DNA from: Argyresthia goedartella
Lineage: Eukaryota; Arthropoda; Insecta; Lepidoptera; Argyresthiidae
DNA: 64,000 bases
Direction: 5' to 3'
Assembly: GCA_949825045.1 (NCBI GenBank)
Contig: OX463815.1
Location: 28,883,356 to 28,947,355, forward strand
Positions 1-13,400 of the stretch are shown piece by piece. Positions within the stretch are counted from its first letter, which is position 1. The number at the start of each line of letters is the position of its first letter. The notes below the pieces were generated by a model, which was given only the letters and a program-made list of their open reading frames with translations, made no database searches and had not been told where the DNA came from. The translations under genes and the position numbers were made by a program.

Positions 1-1317
1 ATGATATATGTGTAGATAAAATAATTTAATTTGTATAAATAAAGGGATAAGATTAAAATGGACACAACATTTACAGCTTTCATTTATTTATTTTGTTACT
101 TAACTTACAATGGCAAGTACTCAGGATCTCCTGACATGCTCTGAATTGCTCTCTCTGCCAACAAATATAGACATAACTTTGCATCGCACAATTTCTTTAC
201 GTTTTATTTTATAAGTAGGAAGAGTAACATCCCGTCCTGTCAACATTTTTACAATCTATACAAAGTATGTGTCAACTCGTAAACCAATGTGAGTAGATGC
301 ATATAATAATCGACATCAATAATCAATACAATACCTACAGTACATGGTAGGTATTGAAAAGAATATCAAATCTAATTCTCAAGTCTGGGTGGCACTTTAA
401 AAGAAGCATTTAGATGTAGGATGAGAAGATTTAGGCCACTTATATTGTGTACTTAGTTCTCTCATCACTTCCACTAAGTGATAGATAGTGGAGGGAAAAC
501 ATATAGAATACCAGTGTGAAACGGGCCTATCAGTACAGAATAAGTAGTAGTACCTACCAGTAACAAATTAAAAGTGAGCACTCGATTCATTGCATTACGA
601 AATTACATAATATATAATACATATAGGTACTGACAGAAGTTGGTTCACATTACTGCATACCAAGCCGATGCCGTTTGTCACAAAATAATCTCATCTCAAA
701 ATTAAGCGCAAAATTAATTCGATAAGCCTGTAACAGATGACAATGTAGTGAGGTATGTAACTCGCGATGTGACCATTACTTCCAAAGGATTTCATTGACG
801 AGGCACTTCCCTTTAGGTTCAAACATTCACAACCACCAAATTAGCCTAAATTTGATTCCAGTAATACTAAACATAAATGATTAAATTTCATTTCACATTT
901 ACCTGCTATTAATATCAATACAATATCAGCTTTCGTCAATATTCGTCAATATATATACTATAATAATAAATGCATTTCAAAATCCTTAAACATTGAAATA
1001 TAACTACTTTGTGAATAGAGTTCAATGACACATGAAATTCTGTTTCAGTGGTCATTTTCATAACATATTGCAATGTTGAAATGACACACACAAGAACTAA
1101 TTTCTCTAAAATGCACCTGTCGATGTGACGAATGTGTTGCTTCATAGTTTACGTACATAGATATATGAACAGCAGCAGCTGACACAAATACACTTAAATA
1201 TTTTCATATATTGAATTCGCACAATGACAGCTTTCCATAAGGATCACAATGAGCTATGAATGCAGTGGTCTCAACTCCTCCCACGCATTTGTATTTAATA
1301 TCGCTATGGTAATTCAG
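1..1317. other. Sequence downstream of DCAF15; 3' UTR or intergenic
   Basis: AT-rich sequence with no convincing coding frame on either strand. It may hold the DCAF15 3' UTR. The only frame above 60 codons here (936-1145, minus) has no recognisable feature. Confidence 0.4.
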
Positions 1318-1430
1318 TCAGTCGGAGTCGGTATCTTCGTCAGGAGATGACTCGGATTCTGAGCTGTCAGGGTGATTCTTCGTGATCTCTATACAGTTGT
1401 CCACGTCTGTCAGTCTTTTTAGCGACCGCC
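1318..1430 (-). CDS. DCAF15: DCAF15 exon 11 (stop codon)
   Basis: Acceptor GATTGCAG; 113 nt. Encodes RSLKRLTDVDNCIEITKNHP then an acidic Ser/Asp/Glu tail and TGA at 1320-1318. An ATTAAA on the minus strand lies about 20 nt beyond the stop; a stronger poly(A) site was not found nearby. Confidence 0.82.
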
Positions 1431-4400
1431 CTGCAATCAAACAAACGGGAGTCATTCGCATGATTCACTTCACTAATGACCAGTGATTGGAGTGGTTGAA
1501 GCTGCTTTTGACACTTGCGGTAGTGTAGTAGTAAAGTATTGGCTCACTGCGTTTTATAACTCCTCCAAAGTGTCGTAGTTTGCCCAATACGTTTGGGGGA
1601 TATGCCAGCGAGCCTGTCACATTGGATATGTGTCCTTGCTTTCCCAATACTTTACTACTATCGCTAGTGTCAAGCACTAGGCTTATTATGTTAATCTTAC
1701 ATCCGATGCCGGTGCCGGTGACTTCCCACTCTTCTTTTTAATTTGGCGTGCTAACCTCTTGAGGTTATTTTTGCCAGTGTCAAGTGTATTTGAATTATCA
1801 GAATTTGGTCAGGTTCTCGATAGAGAACCTGGAAATTAATGTCTTGAGAATAATTTGTTGCTCCTTAGCACTACCCGGGAGGACGTGAAGGGATGTAGTA
1901 ACCAACCGGCAAAAGTGCATGTGTATTGTGTAAATTATTTGACGAGACCATTTTAAGTGTGGTAGATAGAACTGATTTCTGTCAGGCCTGCCGGCGCCGG
2001 CACCGGCCTAGAAGCGTTTCAACTTGACAAATCGTGTTCCGATTGGTTGATTTGTCAATTTTAAAATGATTCCGAAATAAATTCCTAGACTAGGCTTCAT
2101 ATAGCCCCACCCGTTGCGACCACTGCTAAATACAGATCGTTTCTCTTAACAAAAACTATACGGATAACTAAACGGATCACATCATCGCCATAGTTGGTAG
2201 GCTGTGGATGCGGGAGGCTCTGGACCGGAGTAAACGGCGTGTGTACAGCACACGACTGTATATTAGTTATCATTGGATAGCGTAATACCGTAAAATGGCG
2301 TATTAAACAAAGGTCGTAGGAGGTACTATACCTGTGAGTGTTGTGAGCAGTCTGTTCTCGTTCCCCGGGGGCGTGTTTATTGGTCCGAGTTTCTTGGCCA
2401 GCTCCCTCGCGCGTTCAGCAGCGGACACTGGGAATGAAAACGATATTATCTTTAGTCTAATCATCACAGATTCTGTACAATCTAGTAAAGACTTAAATCC
2501 AAATATCTAAACTCTAATTGCCGAAACAAGATAATGGGAAAGAAATGCACAGGCGTCTGATTGGTAGAGCCACGACGCTAAGACCGTGTTCACAGTGCGA
2601 TAGTTTTAGTTTATTTCTGAGACTCGTACCGACCACACGTGCTTTACTATCTTGTGTTAGTGCAATTGATAACTTTTCCTGTGACCCGGCTTGTTTACTG
2701 GACTTTGTGCAGGGGGTGTGAAGAAAAGATCGTGCTTAGAAGCCAGCATTCCTTACGTAAGTGCTTTTTAGGGTTCCGTACCCAACGGGTAAGAACGGAA
2801 CCCTATTACTAAGACTTCGCTGTCCGTCCGTCTGTGACCAGGCTGTATCTCAAGAACCTAGCTAGCTAGAGAGTTGAAATTTTCACAGATTATGTATTTC
2901 TGTTGCCGCTATAACAACAAATACTAAAAAAACAGGATAAAAGAAATATTTAAGGGGGCTCCCATACAACAATTCTTTCAATACCACATACAAACTTATG
3001 GATGCACCTGGTTACGTACATGGAGTGTGAAAGTAACCGCACCAATAACTTTGTAAACAATATTTTGCTGTGTAAAATCCAAACTATTCACTCCACGCCA
3101 TCGCTTCTATTGAACGGTGGTACGGAACCCTTCGTGCGCGATTTAGACTCGCACTTGACCGGTTTTTTATGATTATTTTAGCATATACCATTAGTATGCT
3201 CTGGGTTAAAACAAAATACAGGGTGATTGGTAGATGGGTGCAAAGCTTTAAGGCGACGATAGTATAGACAATTATGATCGAATTAAGCCATAGCTGTCCT
3301 AGACAAAGCCTGACATTTTTTTTTAACAAATTTTTCAAGTTTTTTGTGAAATTACCCAAATTTTGACAGATTACTGCAAATTTATAAAAAAAAATGGTAT
3401 TTTTAGATTATTTAATTTATTTTATTGAAATAATGTGTAGCCAATCTAACAAAATACGTTCTAAGCATATCCGTCTTTTGACATTTTTTTAGAGTCATTT
3501 GAAGTTGATAAAAAAAAAACTTAAATTAAAAATACTGTTTTCAGAACTAATTTAAAAAAAAACAAGAGTGTTTTTTTAAGTTCAAACCATTTCGAAAACA
3601 TGCCTAATCATCGTTCTTTCTTTTAAGGTATTATTCAAGATATCTTACTAATTATTGAAATAAGGACCTAAAAACCAAACTGAGGGAGAAACTTCATATT
3701 TTGGGGCAGACTAATAAAACACCATTTTGATTTTATTTATTTATTTTTTGTGTTCAAAATGACCACCGCCATTTCGGATGCAAGTTCGAGCTCTGTTTCT
3801 TACTTCGGTTGTGGTTATTTTTAACATCATCTCCCTCCTCATCGTGTTAAATGCTACATTAATTCTTTCAATTAGTTGTTCTCTCGTATTTATTTCTTCA
3901 TGCGTGTACACCAGTTTCCTTGGCCCGACCTCACACGAAAAAGTCCAGCGGGGTCAGATCTGGCGACCGGGCGGGCCAAGGAATCGGTCCATCTCTGCCG
4001 ATCCAGCGTTGAGGGAAAGCATTATTCAAAAGTTCCCTCACCATTAAAGTCCAATAAGCTGGACAGCCATCTTGTTGTAAAATAATTTCACGGCCGGTGT
4101 TCAGTATTGGGGCACCGGATTCCTCGAACACTATTGGTAAGTCATTTTGCAAGAATTCTAAATAATTTTCACCATTCAAATTATCTGGCAAGATGTGGGG
4201 CCCAATCAATGTTCTGCCTATTACTGCTGCCCAGATATTGACAGAAATTTTTCTCTGGAAGGACACCTGTTTCTTCCAGTGTGGATTGCGGTCCTTGTCG
4301 GCCCATTTGTGGAGGTTATGAAAGTTCGTAATGCCCTGTCTATCAAATTTACTTTCATCCCTCCTAATGATTGATTTTAAAAACCACGGATCGTCAATAT

Positions 4401-7400
4401 CTGCATTGAGGAGGAATCGGCAGAATTGCAATCTCCTTTGGGGATCTTGCTCTTCCAGACCTTGTTACCTTTAAAAACCAAGATACTTATCGCCTTCTTC
4501 TAATGGGCGAACTACCTGGAAACTGGTTATGCTGCCGTCTGCCAACCCGTCGTCACACGGCGGCGTGAGGCAGCTATTGTTTGGGTACCTTATCCCCTCA
4601 GTTTCGTTTTTAGTTCTTGCATGTGCACAATAATTATTAAAATTAACATAAAATTATTAAGAACATCCAAATTTTGCAAAAAAATAGTTTTAATGAGTCT
4701 GCCCCAAAATATGAATTTTCTCCCTCAATTTGGTTTTTAGGTCCTTATTTCAATAATTAGTAAGATATCTCCTTAAATGATACCTTAAAAGAAAGAACGA
4801 TGATTAGGCATGTTTTCGAAATAGTTTGAACTAAAAAAAAAACACTCTTGTTTTTTTTTAAATGAGGTCTGAAAACAGTATTTTTAGTTTAAGATTTTTT
4901 TATCAACTTCAAATGACTCTAAAAAAAAGTCAAAAGACAGATGTGCTTAGAACGTATTTTGATAGATTGGCTACACATTATTTCAATAAAATAAATTAAA
5001 TAATCAAAAAAATACCATTTATTTTTTCATAAATTTGCAGTAATCTGTCAAAATTTGGGTAATTTCACAAAAAACTTGAAAAATTTGTTAAATTATAAAA
5101 TTATAATTCATCCCGCTTATTGACCTAGGATTGAAGTTGGCCGGAAATTTTCAACCTTATGGCTTGTTAACCTATGAAAAATTGTTTGTATGGAGAATCT
5201 GCTTATTGTTAGAATGAGAGGGATTGAATTATTAAATTATTCAAATAAATTCATTAGTTGTTCATATCATATGAATCATAATTTCACTTTATTTAAATTT
5301 ATCATATTCACACTTTATTTAAAAAAATCCATTAAATTATTGAATTCATGGCTTATTATTTTTATTTCGGAAGAATTTCGGTCATTAACCTGTTATTACC
5401 TGTCTCTGTCGCTTCCGCGTGAATATGTTAAGGTCCCGCTCGCTCAGACGACGGTCTGACCATTGATCGCCGGCTCACCATGAAGCAGCACATCGACAAC
5501 GTCGTCAGCCAGGTCAAGGTGGCACGCGCCAAGCTGCGCCCACTTTTCGACTCCGGCCTCCCTCTGAGGGCGAAGCTCGGGATCTACAAGACCTACGTGA
5601 GATCCCGCCTCACCTACGCGGCCCCGGCATGGTACGCCCTGTGCTCGGAGACGAACAAACGGAGACTCTCAGCTCAAGAGAACCTCTCTCTGCGTACCAT
5701 CGTCGGCGCCCCCCGCTACGTGAGGAACGCGACAATCCAGAGGGACCTAAGATGGGAAACCGTGGACTTGTTTGTCCAGAGGCTGGCGAAGGGCATGTTC
5801 GCGCGTGCGGATGCGTCACAACACCTGCACATCGCCGAACTGGCGTCGCACCACGCGAGCCCGCCCGACCGCCGCCGCCTGCCACGCGACCTGGTTGCCT
5901 AGCCGGCGATCACCCACTGCATACCAGCGCCTCATAAAGACCACCGCCCGCAAGGGCCAACCGATGACCTGTCCACAGGAGGGGACAGAGGCGATTCTTC
6001 GGGAAGAGGTCCATTGACCTGACCCCGACTCTCCAGGCCCCAGAAGGGGTGCGTGAGACGACTATGATGATGACGACGTTCATTGCACCTGTGCGAGCTT
6101 GACTTGCTTGGTGATCTTCTCACACCCCTTCCAGGGTGCGGGGTTGCGGTCCCGGGGCAATGGCCCCCTTCCGCGGAGTCTTCCGCTGGCCGTGACTACG
6201 GCCAGGTCATTGGGTGGCTGAGGTGTACTTCGGGTTGTGTGGCCTCAATCCAGGGGTGCTGCCGGCTCGGCAACCAGGTCTCGGGGTAGGCGGCGACGGT
6301 CAGGCGGGCGCGCGTGGTATGGCGCCAGGTCTCGCACGAGCGGGTGTTGAGAGCCGTCCGCTCGTGCGAACATGTTCGTTGCCAGCCTCTGGACGAACTT
6401 GTCCAGTGTCTCCAATCCTAGGTCCCTTGCGATCGTTGCGTTTCTCACGTAGCGAGGCGCGACGACGATGGTACGCAAGGAGAGGTTTTCTTGGGCCCGG
6501 AGTCTCTTCTTGTTGGACTCCGAGCAGAGGGCGTACCATGCCGGCGAGGCATACGTGAGGCGGGACCTGATGTACGTTTTATAGATCCCGAGCTTCGACC
6601 GCAGGGGGAGGCCGGAGTCCAGGAGTGGACGAAGTTTTGCCCGTGCAGCCCGGACCTGGTTTACGACGTTGTCGACGTGGGTCTTCATCGTGAGCCGGCG
6701 GTCTATGGTGACCCCCAGATACTTCACTTGGTGCAGCCACCCAATGTCCTTCCCTTGGAGTTGGAGTGGTGGTGGCAGGTTGCTCTGGCCGGTGATCATC
6801 GCCTGCGTCTTCCCGACGTTGACGGAGAGCCTCCATTTGGCCAGCCATTTAGGCAGGGTGTCAAGCGTGCGTTGCATTTTGACGGCGGCGTGGGGTGCTT
6901 TGTAGGACGACGCATAGTATGCTGCGTCGTCAGCGAAGAGGGCCAGCTGTACACCAGGGCCAACTGGGATGTCATCCGTGTATCGGGAGTAGCAGGCGGG
7001 TGAAAGACAGGAACCTTGTGGGACGCCGGCTTCGATGGGGCGGGCTTCTGACACGGCGTCTTCCACCACCACTCTGTAGTGGCGACTCCGTAGGAACGAG
7101 GCCACGACGCGGGTGATTCGTCGTGGAGCTGGGGACGTCGACAGCTTGTACAGCAACCCCTCGTGCCATACTCTGTCGAACGCCTTCTCCATATCCAGAA
7201 GTACTGCGACGGTGTATTCTTTCTTATTCCGACAGACCGTCATGTCGTTCAGTACCCTGGTGAGCTGGAGCGTCGTCGAATGCTCTGGCCTGAAGCCGAA
7301 CTGTTCCGGGCGAGCTTGGATGTGTGGCAGCAGTCTTCCTAGCAGCAGCTTCTCGAACATCTTTGACATGGTGCTCAGGAGGGTGATGGGCCGATAGCTC

Positions 7401-10400
7401 TCGGGCTTCTTGACATTCTTGCCCGGCTTGGGGAGCATTATGACCAGGCCTTCCTTCCATGTAGTAGGGAAGTGCCCCGTGCGCATGATGCCGTTAAACA
7501 GGCGCGTCATAGCCGCCACAGTCGGTGGCGGCAAGTTGCGCAGGGCCATGTTGGTGATTCGGTCTGCGCCCGGGGCTTTCCTGGGCTTGGTGCGCCTGAT
7601 CGTTCGCAGGACTTGGCCGGGCGAGAAGAAGATGGGGTCCTCTTCAGGAGCTATCGGCGTCGCGAAGTAGTGCCGCAGGTGTTCCTCCACTGCTGCTACG
7701 TGTTCGGCGTCATCGGTGGGGTTCGGCTTGAACTGCCTCTCCAGGCATTCGGCGAAAATTTCAGCTCGGTCTTTTGCTCTGAATCTCGGGAAGCCGTTGC
7801 TGCCCAGCAGCGGTCGAACAGGAGCCGGGGTGGCCGACAGCTGCCGGCATAAGCGATGCACGGAGGGGACGTGATCGCCTACGGACTCGATGTGGCGTTC
7901 CCAAGATTCTTCGGCGTGGTCGGCAAGGCATCTTTTGGTGGTGGCCGTCATGGCGTTGAGGCGGGACTTCAGAGTTGGGCACCGGGTTTGTTGCCATAGC
8001 TTCCGGAGACGGCGCTGTTCGCAGATCAGTGCCTGAATCTTCGCCGGGAGGGGTTGGGGTTTCCTCCGGCTAGAGACTGTGTGCGAGGATGTGTCGAGCG
8101 CGTCCTGGATCTTGCTAGTCAACTCTGAAGTCAGTGCTTCGACGTCTTCTGGCTGTGTGGCTGTCCGGGTGGTGGGGTTTTCGGCTAGTGCGGCCGAGAA
8201 GGAAGCCCAGTTGTACCGTCGACGGGGCGCTGGTGGCGAGACTCTTGTTGGCAAATCCGCAAGGACGAGGAGAATGGGTCTGTGATCCGAGGGGAGGTCT
8301 GGCAGGACTTCCTGGCTTGGCTGGGTCCGGATTCCTTTGTAGACTACGATGTCGATGATGTCCCCAGAGCCGTCCGGGTTGTAGTGAGACGGCTCATAGG
8401 GTCCGATGACATCGTAGTCGTGGCTCACGGAGTCGGCGAGGAGTGCGCGTCCGGCGGCGCACACTTTCGAGGAGTTCCAGTGTGGGTGCTTGGCGTTGAG
8501 GTCTCCGGCGATGAGAGTCGGTTGCGGCGACTCCAGCAGTCCCCGGAGCTCCCTGGGATTGAGTCTCTCACCGGGGGGGTGATAGGCGGCATAGAGTCGC
8601 ACAACGTTGCCGGCGACCTGTACTTCGACGCCAAGGACGTAGATTGTAGTGTGCTCCTCGAAGTCGATGGGTTGGTGGACGATACTCCTTTTAACCAGGA
8701 TAGCCAGACCTCTGTAGGCAATCCCCTGCGGGGATCGCTCGTCCTTGCGGTAGGTTGTGTAGCCGGGGAGGGTGAGCTTCATCTTCACGGTGAGGTGGGT
8801 TTCGCTAACCAGCATGACGTCGACTCGGTACTCTCGCAGGAAGGTTTTCAGCAGCTGCTTCTTTCCTTTGAGTGACTGGGCGTTCCAGTGCACAATCCTT
8901 AAGGAGTCAGCCATCAGGGCAGATGTTCGGCGATACTCCTTAGGACTGCGGGATCTTGGAGTGCTTTGATGAGTGCTGCGACAAGATCCCTCGGCGGTTC
9001 GTTCTCCGGTGGAGGTGGTGGTACTGCGGCTCCTTTCTCCTCAGCCGCTCTCGGCACTTCGTTCTTTTTTCCCCCCCGCTTCCGTTTGCGCTTGGGTAGG
9101 GGCGCGCCTGGCGCGGTGGCCGGGTTGGCCTCCGCCATGAGTGAGGAGGGCGCCGACTCCTGCACAGTTGGGGGTTTGGGGGGGGGGCGGCTGCGTCTTG
9201 GGGCCACCGGTGCGGGCCGCTGGACCGGCCTTCTTGTTTCGGCTCTCTTGCCGGAATACAGGGCACGACGTGTTGTTTGCCGTGTGCGGGCCTCCGCAGT
9301 TGGCACACGTCGGCGGCATCTCTCTAGGCCGGTCGCAGTCCGCGGCGGGGTGCGGTCCTCCGCAACGCACGCAGGCCTGGGGGCGGTGGCAGTTGTGGCT
9401 GCTATGCCTAAACTTCTGGCATCGGTGGCATTGAGCTGGTCCTTTCTTCCCGCGCCACGCCTCGATCTTCACGCCGGGCATAAAAAGTAGCTCGTCTGTA
9501 TCGTACAGACTGGCTGTTATACCCGGCGTCTTCTTCAGCTGCGCGTGGAAAATGCAGCCCGGTCTGCCCTATCGTGCCCGAATCTGTTTGACAAAGCTGG
9601 CCTCGTAGCCGCGCTCTGCCAGCGCGGAAGTGATCTCCGCGGGTTCAGTGTTTGCCGGCAGCCCCCGGATGGCAATCTTCAGGCTCCTTTCGGCGGGAAG
9701 CGAGTAGGAATACCAGTGCACCCCTGTGGTCTTCTCCAACGTCGAGAGGTACGACTGGACGCACCGGTATTCCTCGTCATCTGCAGGCGAAAATCGCACA
9801 CCCTTTTGGTAGGGGCGCGCGTTCGGGACCCTCTTCAGCCGCTGCTGGATTGCGAGCTTGACGTGAAAGTGAATTGATATATTTACGCGGGAGCGACAGA
9901 GACAAGTAATGACAGGTTAATGACCGAAATTCTTCCTGCTCCGCGATCGTATTTTACAATATATTAGGTCCTTACATATGAAATTGGCGTTTTGCATGGG
10001 AGGAATATAAAGTCGTTTTTTTTTAATATAATATATTTATTTAATCAAAGTATGTACCATTGCTATCTATACACTTTTGCCATCTCATAGGTAGTTCTTC
10101 GATCCCTTTACTAAAAAAAAACATTCGGACGGGAATCAATAAAATCTTTGAAGGCGGTTTGGACTGCCCCATCGGAATTGAATTTTTTCCCTTTCAAGAA
10201 GTTATCCAAATTTCAAAAAAAATGGTAATCTGTTGGAGCAAGGTCCGGAGAGTACGGTGGATGTCTTAGACATTCCAATTGAAGCTCCTCTAATATGGTA
10301 GCCGTCTGTTGTGCAGTGTGTGGTCTAGCGTTATCATGAAGCAGCAGTGGCCTAGAGCGACCAGCCTCGGTTGTTTAGCAGCTAGCTTTTCCATCACGAT

Positions 10401-13400
10401 TTGCAGTTGCTGACAATAGACGTCTGCCGTAATCGTCTGGCCAGATTTAAGAAAGCTTTAAGAAACGACATCAGCACTAGTCCACCAAACGCTCACAAGT
10501 AACTTTTTTTTGAGTCAATTTTCGCTTGGGCCATGGTTTGGCTGGTTCGGCAGGGTTCAGCCATTGCGATGAGCGCTTCCGTTTATCGTACAGGATCCAC
10601 AGTGATTTCATCACAGGTAATGATTCGATTTAAAATCCTTTCATCATTGTGCCGGGTGAGTAATGCAACGCAGCAGTCAACGCGCGCTTGTTGTTTTGCT
10701 TCACTCAGTTCGTGAGGTTTCACCTTCCCAATTTGCTTCAAGTAGATTAAAACAGTTTTATCACTAACACCGCAGCCTGCAGCTAACTCGGACGTGGTTT
10801 GCGATGGATCCGCTTCCACAATAGCCTTCAATTCTTCATTATCAACTTTTGGTCTCTGGTCGTCTACGGGGCTTGTTCTGCAGGTCGAAATTTCCAGAAC
10901 GAAAACGTCGGAACCAAAAACGCACTGTGTTTTGTATTGCGGCACCGTCGCCATACACATCATTAATCCTTCGAGCCGTTTCTGCAACACTGGTGCCACG
11001 GTAGAACTCATACTCGAAAATAACGCGATATTTCAAGTTTTCCATTTTGTAAGCTGAGTGACGCAAGAAAAAAAACAAATGAGGAAAAAACAAATGAATT
11101 ATAATTTTAGAAACACAAATACATGAGTAAATAGCTGTATAAATTTGAATTTGGAATTCCTAACCATAGAGGAGATATTTGAGATCAAAGTGGCCAGTAC
11201 GGCGAAACGCCAATTTCATATGTAAGAAGGACCTAATATTTGGGTTCTAAATATCTTGTCTCTCAATGAACGACTATAAGTATTCCGCATTTGGGCTCGT
11301 ACTCCTAGTGTTGTAAAAATCGATACAGTAAAAAATTGGAGACATATCAATTCGATTAGATTGAGTTAGGTACCTACACTGTTTCTAGAATACACTATAT
11401 TCATGATTGGATTCTAAAATAAGGCGCTCTCAGGAGTTAATTAAAACACTTTACACCTTCCTAAGTTTTGCGTTTGCTAATTATGCTCGGAATCTCCCTT
11501 TTCGACCAGATATCCAACGTCGAGATATAAAACGTACCAAGGTCGTAGCAAAACAACCGGGCAACAGTGAATCAGGTTGGCCCAAGACCGCAATAAATGC
11601 AGTAATGAAGAGGAGGCCTTTGCTCAAAAGTGGGTGCAGGAGACTGGATAGATAGATATATAGAAGTTTGATTTTACCTCTAGAACCTTCAAGGCTCGCG
11701 TCCTCTGTCATGACCACCCTCTCAGTTCTGTACACACCGCTCACGAGCTCCCATGTGAACAAACACTGAAACAAACATCTCGGTTCACAACAATCAGAAA
11801 ATAAAAAAGTTATTCACTGTTTAACTTATACGTGTTTTGTGCTTTTCATACGTCGAGTAAATGTCAAAGCAAGACAAAACACTGTATAAGTTACACTGTG
11901 AATAACTTATTTTATTAGTAAGGCCGTATATGATGAAGATTTTATTTACATTAACTGGAGTCGTAGTAACATTAACATGCATGCACATACATTGCGTCGG
12001 GCCCCACACTAGGATACCCTGTGTCGTGAGAAACAGAAACATCGACGTTACATACATGTAAACATTCAAGACATGTTTTTTTTCCTACTCCCCAGCCGGG
12101 ATATAAACCCGGGACCTCTCGCTTGGAAAGCCCAGCCTCGACTGCAACACCACAGAGGTCGTCAGCACGGAGTCGGTATAACAGCCAATTCAGTTAGCAA
12201 GGGCCATTCAAACCATGACCTACGAACGACTGTCCTCTATGGTCGAGCGAGAATGGGCTGTAAAAAGTCCACTTTCATAATAATAATAATGTTTATCTTC
12301 ACACGTATCATAAACCCTCGTTACTGCTTCTAAAAACCGCAGGTTAAGAAGACCATCTTAAAACTATTTGGTAAAAATCTTTGAGTAATAATGTATAAAT
12401 ACTAGAGTAGGCGCCGCAAAGTGACTTTTTTGCTTTTTGCAGCTTATAAGTAAGCCATAGGACGCATGTGTTAGAATGTTTGACGGTAGGACTTAACAAA
12501 GTAATTTTAACTTGCCTTGAACTTTTTGCAAATCTACGAGCCAGCATATTACCTCTGACTATGCCAACGCCCTGCGCTCCCTCTCGATGTCTAAATCATC
12601 TTTTAGATCCTCCGATACAATGTGACCGAGATATCTAAAATGGCTGACCCGATATATAATACGAGTCACATGTTCAAGGAGCCTTGCTCTAGATCGAAAT
12701 ACCATTTAGTAGACACTCCTCTTCACATTACATCACATTACATCACACACTTAACATTTTCCGTTGTTGCACTGATCGAGGGGGGGAGCAGCGTCATGTC
12801 GTCTGCATAACTTATATTGTTAATGCGTTTACAATTAATGTTACAGCCGACATTCATGCTGCTCAGCCTCTCGATCAGCTCATTCATGTACAAATTGAAA
12901 AGTGCCGGCGAAGACTCCAAATTCCAGTTTGATCTGAGCAGCCTGAGCAGGTGTTCCCCCATCTAACAGTTAGTTTGCGTACCTATACCAAAAGATAGCA
13001 GATATCTCGGCAGGCACGCCCAAACCACCCAACGTTTACCATCATAACTTATAATAGGCTGTGAGACCGGATGTGACACGGGCGTCTCTGTCTGTGTAAT
13101 ATCTGACTACTTAGAATGGAGGATTCGGTATATAAACCCGAACTGACCCTCATGAAGCTGTACATGCCTACTGAGCTCCCTGCTCAACAAATTATCGAGT
13201 ACCTTCGCTAAGATAGTCGCCAGCGACATCGGCCTATAATTAATATTGGTTGCGATTTGGAAGGTGACACAAACTAAAATTAACAGCCAACTAGACAACT
13301 AAACGTCATCATGACGTCATCTTAGTTGCTTAGCTTTAATCAATATTCGGAAGGCGCCAAAATTAATCGATATTTGTTTTTAAAAGTTAATTTTAACTTG

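Larger units (their letters stand above)
6071..9936 (-). mobile_element. Jockey-type LINE, near full-length copy B
   Basis: Minus-strand order: 5' UTR (9936-9880), ORF1 with three zinc knuckles, ORF2 with EN and RT, 3' UTR (6244-6080). It is G+C-rich, unlike its surroundings. It lies in DCAF15 intron 9, in the same transcriptional sense as the gene. Confidence 0.8.

Noticed and set aside
6491..7003. Plus-strand open frames across 6.2-9.9 kb, up to 197 codons
   Set aside because: They are antisense shadows of the G+C-rich Jockey ORF1/ORF2; no family features.
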